Shown: positions 1-12,543, numbered from the stretch's first letter. The stretch: 64,000 bases of DNA from Trichaptum fuscoviolaceum (GCA_910574455.1 CAJSYZ010000011.1:434001-498000); one strand, 5' to 3'. Numbers and translations: made by a program. Notes: generated by a model not told the origin, from the letters alone.

Positions 1-919
1 AGCGTCGTGTTCAGTATCTAACGCTTCCCGGATGAAAACATTGTTGCCTTGACTGTCTCGGTCAGCCATGGTTGTTCGAGAGGATAAAGGAGAGACACGC
101 ACTTTCGTTCCTGAGGCACACAACCCTCCCTCAGGCTCCGACTACGCCGGATCTCTTTCAACAATCCAAAGTCCGAGTCGCAGAAATAAGCCCATGTATA
201 CAAGTCTCATCAAATAACAAGCACCATTTTTTTTGAAATATAACCAGAGTAAACCTTCATCTCGGAATAGTGAGGCATTCAGTTAGAGAATTGCGTGGTA
301 GTGGACGGAGATCCGTGGGACCAGACTCAGGCTGACTTCCAGTTGAATGTCGACGCCGTAAGCATCAACTATAAATACTCTGGTGACTGAGGCTTAATTT
401 GCTTTCAATGATGTACAAAACGCGCCAAAACAGTAGTATGAGCAAGAAAGCAAACATACATCATAGGTAAATAAGATAAGATCGAGTAGAGATATATTTT
501 ATATGTCTTTAGTGTAAATCTATGAATGAACCCAATCTAACCGTCTATCCATCTATCAATATCTCTTAATTCTAGGGAGCCGTTCTGTCTAAATCTCTTC
601 ACCAACATCCCTGAAGGCTAGGCTGAGCGATCAGTCTATAGAATAGGGATCGGGGAGCAGCGGAATGGGGAAGGAGCAATAGAACGCAACAAGCGATAGA
701 CGGTAAATGATGGACAACGAGAGGGGACACACGAAGATTCGACACAACCCATCCGATCCAACATGACCCGAACGGTATCCACCGGATTATTTTTTTGCGA
801 TAGCGATGCGACAACCAAAAAGAGGGGGAAGGCGAAGGAATTACACAATAAGTAGATAGATAAGGGGAGAAAGAGGCGGGTGGTCAGCAAAGCAGGTCCA
901 AGGGATGCAAAGAGCGCGT
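1..919. other. left-edge stretch without a supported gene
   Basis: Only short overlapping frames without family motifs are present. The part next to 920 is the 3' flank of the peroxiredoxin gene. A minus-strand open frame at 18-203 could be a first exon of a gene running off the edge, but nothing in it is recognisable. Confidence 0.5.
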
Positions 920-1845
920 TCAATCGGTGCGCTTACGCTTGGCGGTACCATTACCGTTAGCCGCGGGAGCAGAGCCCGCTTGCGAGAAGTACTCGAGCTT
1001 GCCGACCGGGTCAGCCTTCAACGTCGCGGAACCCTCGGTCCAGTTTGCGGGGCAGACTTCACCGTGCTTATCCTAGGGTTGCGGTGAGGTGGTGGATGAA
1101 AAAGAGAATTAAAGATGCGACATACGGTGAATTGGAAGGCCTTGACAAGGCGAATGGTCTCTTCAACAGAGCGCCCAACGGGAAGATCGTTCACGGTGAT
1201 CTGTCTGTTTTAAAAAATCGACGATCAGATTTAGACACGTCTGCGTATTTATCATAAATCGAAGAGAGAGATGTAGAACTAGTGAAGAGAATAGAACAGG
1301 AGAACTTACCGAAGAATGCCTTTCGGATCAATGATAAACAACCCACGGAGCGCGACACCCTCATCCTCCAGGAGTACATTGTAGTCGCGAGAGATCTTCA
1401 TTGAGCGATCTGCGAGAAGGGGGAGCTTGAGGTCCGGACCAAGACCACCTTCTTTGCGAGGCTGCTGAGCCCACGCGAAGTGCGAGAACTGAGAGTCTGT
1501 GGAAACACCAATAACGGTTGTGTTGATTGCCTGGAATTGCGGCAGCGCGTCATTGAATGCAAGAATCTCCGTCGGACAGACGAAGGTGAAGTCCCTGTAA
1601 GACGCGTTATTTCGACGTGAGCACACGAATTGCCCTGAAGGAATTGGAGAAGCTCACATAGGGTAGAACAGTAGGACGACCCTGTCGACGCGTCAAGTAC
1701 ATCAGATAACGAATCTATCTCATTTGTATCTGTGCATGACTCACCACTGGCCCAAGAAGTCCTTCAAAGCGATATCCTGGAAAACACCATCCACAACAGC
1801 AGCACCAGAGAATTCGGGGGCGGGCTTCTGAACGAACGCGACCAT
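920..1845 (-). CDS. TSA1: typical 2-Cys peroxiredoxin (thioredoxin peroxidase)
   Basis: Reduces peroxides with electrons from thioredoxin, normally in the cytosol. Five exons fit: 1745-1845, 1658-1681, 1310-1594, 1126-1204 and 920-1072, giving 213 residues. The peroxidatic cysteine lies in DFTFVCPTE right after the tiny second exon (VVLLFYPM). The resolving cysteine is in HGEVCPANW near the C-terminus. Other hallmarks are [10 protein letters not shown], the GGLGPDL loop and [14 protein letters not shown]. The start [12 protein letters not shown] is the only in-frame ATG before the conserved N-terminus. The length is close to the usual 195-200, plus about 15 extra residues rich in Ala/Asn/Gly that end in AKRKRTD. 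That basic end could be a localisation signal, but this is inference. Family assignment is secure; the exact yeast orthologue is by similarity only. Confidence 0.95.
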
Positions 1846-3760
1846 AGTAGCAAGTTCGAGAAAAATTGACTAGTAAGACTTTGACGAACGCGCAAAAGAT
1901 GGTGGTTGAGGACAAAGAGTGTCGCGGCGTTGAGGCGAGATAAAAGGTTGTCGAGAAGTCTAGAAAGGTCTCCGTGACGTGACTTTTTCGACTTTTTCGA
2001 CGCCCTCCGGTCTCGGCCGACTCGGCAAGAGCACGTTACTGGCTTGGTCATATCCGCGTTCTTGCTAAGCGAGTGCGTGACTTTACATCTAACTAACGCG
2101 ATCTTGCAGAAAACATCCAATCTTCATCAACATGAATTTCTCTAACAACTTTCAAGCTTGAAAAGTTAAGAAGGACGCGAAGCTCGGAATCAATTCAGTC
2201 GCGTCTGTGGCTGAAAAGCGCGTATTCGGGAAATGCCGAACTTGAATTAAGTAGCGAATTCTCCCGCACACCTGACGTTCAAATTGACCATGCACTTCTC
2301 AACAAGCGACTACAACTCCGGCATTTGCTTTACGAATACACAGCGACTTTAAACTGTCACGGAGAAGCACCTAATTTCTTACCTGGAATCTACTTGAGGA
2401 TAAATCATTTTTTCTCGTTCGCTACCTTCACGCTTCAATTATGTATATGAAGTCTACAGCATTCTTGGGTGAGCTCTGACTTGACGTGTAGTGCCACACT
2501 GATGATGATGATGTTGTCAGTACGTAGGACGAAAAAGACCTCTGACAGATTCCGACAGAAGCACACGGACTGGAGGCTCTCCGATATCCACATCTCGTCC
2601 GAAACTCCTGAGACATTATCTCGGTAGAAAAACTATGATAACAATTAGACGCACCAGCATTTACTGTTTTGATGAGGAAATCAATAGCGAGCTATTGAGC
2701 TATCTAAGAGGTATGACGAATTCCTCTTCTGCGTTGTTCCGAGTCCGCTGCATTTCCGTTACATCAATAGCTTAGTTCTATTCCTCCTAATCGGTTCGAC
2801 GTTATGAAGCGGATTTATAAACGTCAGCATGAGAAGAACTTGACTACAGAGTGCGTCCATAGCACTGTAAATTTGTCCCCCACTTTCTCATGCGCTAATC
2901 GAAATCGATCTGACTTGATCCACATTGTTTTGAAACAAATGATAACAGGGTGAGCGCTATATTCATTCTGGACTATGTGCTCAATCATGCGGAGCGTTGT
3001 CGTCGGAGCTGACTTCTTTAAGAAAGCCAACTGTGCATTCGTTGACGCTGTCTACCAGCAGACTTACATGTGGCTTCGGCAAATTTCCCGCGATACGAGA
3101 TTGAAACTGCAGAGGACCAACAGACTTCATCTTGTGAACTCCTCTTTATCTGCCCAAGCATCTATGATGAATTGGTTCTTTGGAATTAAATCGTAAAACT
3201 GCCGAGTTGGTGTTTCCATAGATAAGCTCGAAACCATACCCGGCCACCTTATGCCAATGTCTGGCTCTTTTGAAGGGTAAGTCTCAGGCATTGTAAACGG
3301 CATGACGTTGGCTAATCACTGATCGTGACTATTCTCAGCCAAACCAGTTTAATATAGCACTCGCAGACGCTACGAAACTCAGTTCGGACTTCCGCGTCTG
3401 TATCCCCGCCAAACTACACTCACCGACAACGTGTTTAAAGCATGTTGCGGGAGAACTGTCCGCTGTCACCTACGGCGGTGAACTCTATCGAACATATAAG
3501 TGGGAAGAACAGGCGCTGCTGTCACAAGGTGCTTCAGTATTGAATCGATTCGAGCGCCTTCCTTGATCATGGGTGAGTGTTTCCCTCAGCGATGTCGACC
3601 GCTCTTTGACTTGTCTACCGTAGGACTGATAAGGCCTCCGCCGTTTGTCATCATACTCGCTGGCGTATAAATGATTCAGGCTTTCTCGCCGTAGATCAGC
3701 TTCACAAGCTTGCTACTTCTCAGATATCCTGGCACGTAAAAAAAGCCTGGCAACTGCACT
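1846..3760. other. long intergenic stretch, nothing recognised
   Basis: Frames are short (at most about 118 codons) and overlap on both strands without motifs. Bases 2960-3560 contain several short plus-strand frames that could be remnants of a decayed gene, but I could not join them into a recognisable product. Confidence 0.4.
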
Positions 3761-5007
3761 ATGAGTTTCAGCACCAATATTCAATCGAGATCAATCCGTC
3801 AGCCTAATATGGTCACTAATTTGAATGGCCGGATACAGCTCGTTGGGCAGCCAGGGCAACCGCTTGCTATAGGCGGGATGGCCGACGTATATCAAGCTTG
3901 GTGGATAAACCGCAACAACAGCAGAGAATACGTGAGTAACAATCAGACATCTGTGAAAAGTCATACCTGACAACCATTTTCACTGAACAGTTGGCCGTGA
4001 AGGTTATCAGAGCTACCCAACTGGAAGATCAGCAAACCAGAGCAAGGAATGAACAAGTACGTACTACTCCAATCCAAGAATGTTTAAATGCTGATAGCCC
4101 CCCGAAGAGACTTCAGCGAGAAATGGACATATGGATACGCCTTAACCACCCGAACGTACTTCCCTTCTACGGAACCTGCGCGGATGTCATTCCTGGAAGA
4201 GTGGCCCTAGTCTCTCCATGGATGGAGAATGATAGCCTTCCGTCTTACATCTCACGATCCCGTACCGCCTCTAAATCGAGTTTAGTAAGTTCCATCTCGC
4301 ATACAAAGTTATCAGGCTTATGTCCCACCCTCAAGGCTGAGGATATCATGAGCGGACTAAAATATCTTCACAGCTATAACGTCATACACGGAGATATAAA
4401 GGGCGTGAGTCACATTCATAGTCGACTCAGTATCTCACTCACACTATATGTATCTTTCCGCAGAACAACGTGTTGGTCACAAGCGGTGGACGAGCTGTTC
4501 TTACGGACTTCGGAAGATCCTTTATCATAGACGAGATAGAAGTGTCGAAGTCATTGTGTACAGCTGCGCTCTGGACTGCCCCTGAAGTGCTTACTATCGA
4601 CTTGGAGGACAGCATCTCTCCACCATTGACCAAAATGAGCGACGTGTGGTCGTTGGGAGTCACTATATTTGAGGTACGCCCAGTGGCTTTAACTGCCTAG
4701 GAGGACAGGTTCGCTGAGTAGCTTCCCGCACATGTCTTTCATCGTCTTGTTTTTCCGAGGTCAGATCTACGTGGGCAAGGAAAGGCTCTGGGGCGGAAGT
4801 AGACGACCCACATCTCCCGCAAACGTAATTATGAAAATATTAGACCGCAAGACACCTGATATAGGAGGACGTACCCGTTACCATGAAGTGCCCGAGTATC
4901 TTTGGGATATACTGTATAGATGCTGGGACTTCAATCCCGAAGCACGGCCTTCCGTGGACTCAGCCCTTCAAGAATACCGCCACCGCACCCGTCGTGGCAC
5001 AGCCTGA
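3761..5007 (+). CDS. TKL-type protein kinase, catalytically complete
   Basis: Predicted serine/threonine or tyrosine kinase-like enzyme that transfers phosphate from ATP; substrate unknown. All key motifs are visible: glycine loop IGGMADVYQ, the lysine in LAVKVIR, the catalytic loop HGDIKGNN, LTDFG, the WTAPEV activation-segment end, DVWSLG, and a final helix region RCWDFNPEARPS. Introns supported by frame are 3932-3990, 4285-4335, 4405-4463 and 4674-4764. A further 60-bp in-frame intron at 4057-4116 is optional, because the sequence is open either way. The start could be 3761 or the internal Met near 3809. The protein is little more than the kinase domain, with only about 25 residues before the glycine loop. 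Such short TKL kinases are expanded in agaricomycetes. It differs from the pseudokinase family further on in keeping the catalytic aspartate. Confidence 0.85.
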
Positions 5008-5429
5008 GCTCAAGCCTGGCCGCACCGACTGTATTTCTTTCTTGTGTATGAATCATGATACACTAACCTGTACACTATTCAATTGTCGAATTAGCTTGAG
5101 TTGTATCCTTGTCTCGATGACTGCAATGTGTATTAGTGCACATTAGTATGTACTACGGTATGACCCGTAATAGTTACCTTGTCACCATTCCGGAAGCGCA
5201 GTTACTAGTATTACTGTTACCTGAGAGTAAAGGGTCCACTGCCACCAAGTACAGGTATTCCAATGCACCGTAGAACGGCTGTTAAGCTGCGCAGCTAGTC
5301 ATAACTACGAAATATGACTGCCCTCGAGGGTGTTCTTCGGATAGCGCAGCCAAGGTATAATCGTTTCCTTAAAAGTCTGAGAAAAACAATTATAGAGTGA
5401 AAATGTGCGAGGACTAGAAACTAATATAA

Positions 5430-8400
5430 GGACGTCCGTTTGTGTGGAAATCAGCAGACTATGAGATGGCGTGTCCAGAATCTCTCTTGTACACCTCTCT
5501 CTGCGACGTCCGAGCTGCCTGGATTCAACTGGAGGACGATGATTCCGGGAAAATTATTCGGTCGGAGATTCAACAGCGTAGACCCTTTCGTGCCGCGCGA
5601 CTCGTAGACGACTCAAAGCGCTTTCTATTCCTCAACTTCTCTCGCAGAAGTCACTCAACCGCTTTATACAACTATCTCATACGCGCAAGCATAAATGGTA
5701 TCTGTGTGGATAACATCGAGTTCGTACTGAAGACTTAGAATACGTCCGTTGTTGCTGGTCTGACCTTATATACAGATTTTCGTTTCTCGGGATAACTGAG
5801 TCTGGGATCAAAGAAGCTCAAGTAATTTTCTTCCAGGAAGACAGAAAATACTCTGTGTGCAAGCTTCTTGAAGAATGTGGCGACCTAATGGATGTTTTCA
5901 TCAACTCGGGACCTGGCAAATACGCCGCCCGTCTAGGTCTTTCTTTCTCGTCCACTATAGCAACTTACAAAGTGGGTACAAGCTCGTTTCTGTATTTTCA
6001 CTGCATATACTCACCTCAACCTTGGCTTAACGTTATTCAATAAGGTGTCAAGGCAGAGGACATTAATGATTCAGGACCATACAGCGTCAGACATAACCAA
6101 CACAACAGATGGCTGTTGCATGATCCGTGGTAGTGCATATCGCAACATCATCAAGAAGCTATTTTCACCTGAGGACTGTCTGGGTACATCAAGCTACCCT
6201 ACTACTACCTCTTCAAAACTTGCTGATTCTTAGATCACCCTAGCAGATGACCTTGACACCCTAGTACAAATACGTTATGGCGGCGTTAAAGGCATTTTGG
6301 TTCCTTATCCGGACGAGATATTCAACAGAATTTGCATGGCCGAAGACAAGAGATCAAAACCGAACCAGTACGTTTTTGCATATCGTCCTTCGATGCTTAA
6401 ATACAAAAATGGACCCACATGGTTGGAAATCAACGGCTACGCCAAGAATCCAACACGTGCACGACTGAATTGCGCGTTCATCATACTCCTCTTGACTTTA
6501 GGAACGCAAATAACTGTACGTTAACATCTTCTTGAACCTCCTATAGTCATTGATCTCATATCCCTCGAACATTGATTCGTCAAATCAGCCGTTTGAGACT
6601 CTCTTGAAAAAGCAAGTAGCTGATATAGGAGCTATCGGCAACGATAGAAGTAGGGCCGTGGGGTTCATAGAAGCTATCTCTGGCATGGGTACTCATATAG
6701 GTGACTTTGAACAAGAAAGTGGGTTATACATTATGTTAAAACTTCAGTACTAAAGTATCTTCCACAGTACTCGCTGTTCTGCGTGCCGGACATGATCTTG
6801 ATGAGCCGTATCTTAAGTCTCTGCTATGGCGTTTCCAATCCATGCAATATACAATGCTACGAAACAAACTGAATATAATCGTATCTGTAAGTTGACTGCC
6901 TCAATCTTCCTAAGCACGGTGATGAAGATCGTGTGTTGTGTTAGAAATCGTGCTACATTTACGGTGTTGTGGATGAGCTAGGGATCCTGAAAGATGACGA
7001 AGTGTACGTAAATCTGCCAAGCCGGGAAGGGATCATCACGGGAACTGTGTTGGTGTCCCGGTAAGACCTCTGAGCGTATTGGTGTGCGCCTGAGCTAATT
7101 TGTCTTCATTCGAATTGGCTTCCTCTATCTAGTAATCCGTCTTACCTTCCATCTGGTGCGTTTTCCCATTTTCTAGGCTTTCTATGTACGTTGACTTCTT
7201 CACTAATATTGGAATTAAATCAGACATGCGCCTGCTTAATGCGGTGGATAAATTCAATCAAATGGGCTTCCTCGTTAACTGCATAGGTTCCTGCGTCCCG
7301 CATACTAAATGTTAAATATGAATTGACATCTCTTCACGTAGTATTTCCCCGTGGAGGAAGAACGTCGATCCCAAATCTAATGGCCGGCGGGTACGACAGA
7401 ACTCTTCGCATCTCATTTCATCACTTTCTAAGAAACGTTGACTATTTACTAGAGATCTTGATGGGGACAAGTACTTTGTCTGTTGGGACACTACGATTAT
7501 GCCTCCCAGGACGCAAAACCCTGACAGTTCCATAAACATGCACGACATCAAACCGTCCGTGAAGCGAAAGAGACGTCCATCAGATCTGAACATAGCATTG
7601 ATAGAGATGTTCGCGCGCATGCACAACAGCTCACTTCTTGGCGCAGCGGCGAACGAGTGGCAACGTGCAGTCGAGCGGGTGCCAGAACTTGCCAACAACA
7701 TATACACGCTCAAGCTTGCGAAGGTCGTTGAGGTAGCCCTTGTCAGTACTTTATCTTACCTTCCGTGACGAACACCTATCTCTAACTGTTTAACTTCTCT
7801 GATGTGCACATGACTACATAGGATATAGCTAAGACAGGGGCTGACTACGGTGAACTAATGCAGAGATTTGAGGACTTAAAGCGCGAATACGCAAGCCGTG
7901 TCAACGAAAGACATTCAAGCCCTCTAGACCGACTACGAGAACTCATTCCGAAGTCAACAAGCTTGCTCAAGCCGCTCGTGTATCCTATCGACCCAGACTT
8001 GGATATGCGAGAGGGTAACGAGACGGCTTGGGATAACTTTCGCCAAGAGGGTTCCAAGTTGATGCTGATCTTCAATGAGAAACTAAGGGATGCTATTGTG
8101 CTTGGGAAGCAAATAGGTAGTATACTTCGCCCTATGACCAGAGGGAGCTTGTATTGACAGCATGGTCTATGTTGCTAGATGAAGAGTTCTCAAATCGCGG
8201 TAAGAAAACCCTATCTCCGGCTGATCAAGTGAAGAAGGAATTCCAGGCAACATACTTCACCCGTAAGTTACACCAACATGCATATAATTGTGCTCTAACG
8301 CACAGATCACAATTGTCAGCGTCCTCAGATGATCCTGACGAAGATAGACTCAAATATTTCCTTCGGGCATCGGCTTGGTATGCTTTCACTTCAACCTATC

Positions 8401-9012
8401 TATTTCCGCACACGCTGAATGTTCTTGAAGGTATCATGTGGGATATACGCGGGGCAAGATTGCCTTCGCCTGGCTCGGAGCAGAGTTTCTGAATGAGTTG
8501 AAGTCATGTGAGCTCGTCTATTCTCCACCTTGCGCTTGGTTTATTCATACGGATCTCGCTAAACCCAAAATTCAGATCGGATGAATTGTGCTCGGCCAAT
8601 TGGACCTTACAGGGGCTATGAGCGGGAAGACAGAGACCATAAGCACCATGATCACAAGCTTGCCATCAAGGAGCACGAAACAGCAAGGAGACCTTGGTCA
8701 CCGTCCTCCGAGAACGCAAAGGATTGCGCTCCTTCTAAACGGACGTCAAGTAGCGTCAATGAGCCTGTTGAGAGCAAGCCCGTCCACATCACGAAACCAT
8801 ACAAAGTCTCAACTCGAAAACCCGCCGAACCCTGGAAACCGTCCTTCGAATTGTATGCTTTACAAGCCCAAGCGAAGAGTTACATCGCGGCGAGAAAGAT
8901 GGTAGAGGGCTCTGCGACTCATCCACCGCCTTGGGAGCTGAGAAAGAGTTTGGAACGCAGGATGTGTGCAGAGCGTTATGATGGCCAGTCTTCTGGTCTG
9001 GAATGTGATTGA
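5430..9012 (+). CDS. cellular RNA-dependent RNA polymerase (RNAi/quelling type), 5' end unclear
   Basis: Copies RNA into double-stranded RNA for small-RNA silencing. Motifs in order: RPFRAARLVDDSKRFLF (5.58-5.64 kb), FLGITESG, AARLGLSFSST, TDGCCMI, QIRYGGVKG, RPSMLKY...LEINGYAKN, GVVDELGILKDDEVYV, VLVSRNPSYLPSGDMRLLNAVD, FPRGGRTSIPNLMAGG, then the catalytic DLDGDKYFVCWD at 7453 onward, PLVYPIDPDLDMRE and ASAWYHVGYTRGKIAFAWLGAE. About 17 exons fit, for example 6244-6515, 6589-6718, 6768-6886, 6945-7060, 7224-7286, 7342-7390, 7453-7741, 7822-8097, 8142-8272, 8320-8377 and 8431-8507. Oddities: the N-terminal few hundred residues usual for the family are not seen. No canonical intron near 5728-5775 keeps frame, and the 8098-8141 intron has a weak donor. 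The last exon from 8613 is open in two frames (stops at 8905 and 9012). It may be a truncated or recently damaged gene. Family identity is firm; integrity is not. Confidence 0.8.
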
Positions 9013-10028
9013 TGCAAAAGGCATCGCAGAAAGAGGGGGAGAACTGCTGTCGTACCTGTTGTAGCAATACACCGTCTATCCATCGTAAATGCACGTGTTT
9101 CACCTTAAGGACTAAGAGTAGTGAATGATCTTGAGCATATCAGGCTGCTCAGCAGACTCGCTTGTAGGGTTAAACATGAGGTTTCTGCATGTGCAGCCTG
9201 CGGCTGCGTACAGCACTGTCGAACTCTCGAAGGCGTTAAGATAAGGTTTCTCAACTGTTGTGCACATTTGTAGAAGAGCATCTCACCGTTTTGTGCAACG
9301 ACTGAAAACAGATCATGTACCACTTCATCCATTGGCCGCTCTCCGTGAGGGGCGAAAACCTAAACTGGCGGTGAGCATATCAGCCCCAGACCAGCCAGCG
9401 AATTACCCAAGGACATAAAGCCGTTTCAATGAGAAATGATAGTGATTATGCACTGGATGCATTTGCTTCAATTCTTGGTATCCGTAGTTGTTTTATACCA
9501 GTACTCAAGTGTTCAAAGCGGCACGCGGACTTAAACATGATGGTAGATGCTGTAATTTCGAAGTCAGATTCAACTCCGACTTCCGAGACACAGCACAGTA
9601 AGAGTATTCGTTCGACGTATCTAATCTCTTCAGTTCTTCTATCCAAAGCTGAAGTGAGTATATTTCTGTACTAGTTCATTCGCATTGTATACTGAAGTGT
9701 ACCACTATGTATTGTATTGTGCAGGTACTTACAGTAATGTACTTATCAACTAACACATATACAGTTTTTCAATGCGAAGCTGAATATCGTTCTGCATAGA
9801 TTGTGAACCTTGCCTACTGCGCAGAGACATAGAGGAGACCATAGGAACGCATTCTCGCAAGCATTCGAAATACGACTTGCTGATTATCTGCGCTAAATCC
9901 TATTGATCTTGCCAACATTCCATACCCGGTAGAGCCAAACGAAACCCCTGACATACTCACCGAACCCTCCCTTTTTCGACTTATTCTCTGGCAGCATCAA
10001 GCCGAGCCTTATCAGTAGTCGTTCTCCG
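9013..10028. other. 3' flank of the RdRP gene and unassigned sequence
   Basis: Bases 9030-9280 encode short Cys-rich stretches (CCSNTPSIHRKCTC; HEVSACAACGC) in plus-strand frames. They are matched in the degenerate copy near 45.75-45.95 kb, so this stretch was part of the duplicated unit. Whether it is coding or a 3' untranslated region cannot be told. Nothing is recognised at 9430-10028. Confidence 0.45.
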
Positions 10029-10406
10029 ATGAGCGATTATCCAATCATTAGGTTCGCAGCCTCCGACCGCTTAAACGAGACAGGCAGCAATTTCCGCGGC
10101 TGGATAATTGCTACGGAGATTGCCCTCGCGGCTCAGGGACTGCTCGAAGTCACTAACGGCAATGATACTGTCAACCCCGCAGAGCGCGAACCTAGAGGAA
10201 ACCTTCGAGAGATAAAGGAGTGGAATCGCCGAGATGCTCTCGCGAGGGCCCAGTTAGCAATGAACGTGTCGATGGACTTACTTGGACAACTGGACACGAG
10301 TTCGGCCAATAGCTTATTTCGCGACATCCAAGCTCGCTTCCAATATCAGACCGTCATCGCGCATTGGCAGTCACTCGGACGTCGTGATCTTCGTACTAGG
10401 CGGTAG
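10029..10406 (+). mobile_element. gag-like remnant of a Ty1/copia retrotransposon
   Basis: One open frame of 125 codons resembles the N-terminal part of copia gag (UBN2/gag-polypeptide type): a short lead, LNETGSNFRGWIIATEIAL (the Asn-Phe-x-x-Trp pattern), then a charged hinge and WNRRDALARAQLAMNVS, followed by a helix with SANSLFRDI. The frame stops before any zinc knuckle. No protease, integrase or reverse transcriptase is seen within 1 kb, and no long terminal repeats were noticed. It is therefore a fragment. Alternatively it could be a domesticated gag-like gene, since the frame is intact. Confidence 0.5.
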
Positions 10407-10978
10407 TGAGACTCTAACTGTTGTTACCCCACTGCGGCTCCAGCTCTATAATTGTCATACTCCAGTATCACTCCCATCCACGTGCCTTCGAACTGAAGTG
10501 TAGGTTTGGGAGCCAGTAGTTAGCTTTAGCATCCAAATGACCTCAAACATGCGAGATCAAAGTCACTAGTAGGAGTAGCTCCAAGTCACGCAGTTTCAGT
10601 TACGCTAAAGGTAGCGCTGGTACCACATATGTAACTCTGTCGTAGGTTGCCGTTCAATAATTGCCACTTATACTTAAAGTTGAGCCGAAACGAAAAGGAC
10701 GTTTTCAGTCATGAAAGGGGCGGTCATGAGAGTTAGTCCGTCGCTTGATCGTGGAGATTGTCACAGAGTAAGAGCCTTCCCGAACTATCTTAGTTAGAAG
10801 ATCAGGTCTGCAGTCGGCTCGATGAATAGTCGCCGGCGAATTGAATTGCGAAGAGCTTATTTTAACAGCGCACTGTTGATGAGTCCATAAGGTACTGACG
10901 TCGTTTAGTATTCTGTGCAGTGACCTATCGCAATAGGAGCTCTGACGCATCGCAATATCATTAACTCGGGTTAGAGAA
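10407..10978. other. intergenic, nothing recognised
   Basis: No open frame with family motifs. This is the 3' flank of the TMEM19-like gene on the minus strand. Confidence 0.5.
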
Positions 10979-12240
10979 TTATGCCAAAATTGCTGTTACT
11001 AGTGCGGTAACGATGGATGAAATGAGGTTGATCTGTTGTGTGTTCAGATTTAGTGCGAGTGAGAATAAGAAGGTTGCGATGTTCATTAATGTATAACACG
11101 TACCTGGTTATTCGTCAAGAGATTCAGCCCGCTCACGACCTTAATGTCGTCCTTTCCAGACACAGCTGTATCGTCCTGCAACACCTTTTTCGAACTGTTC
11201 GAATACCGCGTCCGCTGTATGGTCGCGCCCATTAAAGAATCAATCTGCGATATACACATAAGAATGATGTTTCATTAGTTATATGAGCTCCAATGTGAAA
11301 AAAACAAAAACAAAGAATGAAGGAGAAGCATTCTTCGGATAGAGTGCAATGGAATGGGAGCAAAAGCAGAACCGGCTATTACGAGCAGAACTTACGAATG
11401 AGCCAAAGAGGCCTGCTGCGGCGCCGACCAGGACCAGTTCCTTCATTAGAGCCGGCCAGGTCTGTCTGCATGCGGAGCTCTCCCAAATGAGGCTCGCGGC
11501 GACGGTGAGGCCCATGATCACCCCACCGGATAGCGATGCGAGCGTGCCGACGAGTGATACGCCGCCGTTTGTGCCAGGTGGGACACGAGAGAAGGTCGTG
11601 ATGAGGATCGGCGGCGACTGGGATAGGATTCCTAGCTCTGAAGCGAGTGTGTCGCCGAGACAGCATGCGAAATGGCTACGCGTCGCAAACGAACAAGTGC
11701 AACGATTTAGTGAGTTGAAAATGATGTTGACACGGTCATGTATCATGATCTACGCACGTACCCTAAAGTCGCTAACACAAGCCATCTACTCCAACCTGCG
11801 CCAAGTTCCCCTGACAGTGGGCACCACGTATCTGGGGTGTAAGGCGTCCTGTAGATCTTCATCTCTTCCGGAAGGATTAACTCCTCAATTCCGCTTTCCT
11901 TTCTCGGGAACATCGCCGTCCACACCACCGACGCAATGAAGGCCGATAGCGAATTGCAGAAGACCTGCCATCCTGTCCTGTACCCAGCCTCCTGGTGTCC
12001 CTCTTCCAATTGAGACTTGAGCGCCTTCCCTACTTTCGTCGCGCGTGAACCCGTCAAGTAGAAGACGATGAGCGAGACGCCGAAGACAGACGAGCCTGCG
12101 GACATCATGAGGAACCCAACGGTGAACGCCGCGAACGCGCCTGAAGGCGATAGTGATTTCTTCCGTAGACCATGAATCGCTAAGCCCAGAGCAAGGAGAA
12201 GTGGAAAGAGATGGATATCGGAGGGCTGCATTTGCAGCAA
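10979..12240 (-). CDS. TMEM19/DUF92 family multi-pass membrane protein
   Basis: Integral membrane protein of a family found from prokaryotes to man. In plants a member makes phytyl phosphate, but the fungal role is unknown. Four exons fit: 11762-12240, 11396-11675, 11104-11244 and 10979-11032, giving about 317 residues, near the usual length. Family hallmarks: GLRKKSLSPSGAFAAFTVG near the N-terminus, YLTGSRATKVGK, the CNS motif in WQVFCNSLSAF, then across exons 1-2 LGHFACCLGDTLASELGI, RVPPGTNGGVSLVGTLASL, and across exons 2-3 FGSFIDSLMGATIQRTRY, ending in SGLNLLTNNQ and INLISSIVTAL. Hydrophobic segments cover most of the chain. The start MLQMQPSDIHLF directly precedes the first membrane helix. 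It runs divergently from GPN1, with about 300 bp between the starts, suggesting a shared promoter region. Confidence 0.93.
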
Positions 12241-12543
12241 ACGCCTTTGTACTAGAAAGCCGTAGTAAAGAATTCTTCAGATCTGGTACAAGGCTGAACT
12301 TCTGTACGATGCAGCCACGGATAGGAGATTGATCAAGAAGAAACGCCTAGTTGTTTGTTGGGGGATGGATTACAGACAACATGCTTGGGGTCGCCTATAG
12401 TACTAAGGGTTTGTGGTGATTAGATTGTCAAGTCCGTTTTATTAGGACCATTTGTAATCGTGAGAAATATTTTCATTACCATCATGTGTAATGGCGGCGT
12501 CAACAATTTTGACGAAGGCTCTTACTTTCTCTGCGCAACCACC
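12241..12543. promoter_or_regulatory. divergent promoter between TMEM19-like gene and GPN1
   Basis: About 300 bp separate the two divergent start codons. An in-frame upstream Met at 12460 exists for GPN1, but the lead it adds is not GPN-like, so 12544 is preferred. No specific binding site can be assigned. Confidence 0.5.

Noticed and set aside
11349..11939. Plus-strand frame of 196 codons
   Set aside because: Antisense to two TMEM19-like exons that have strong family motifs on the other strand.
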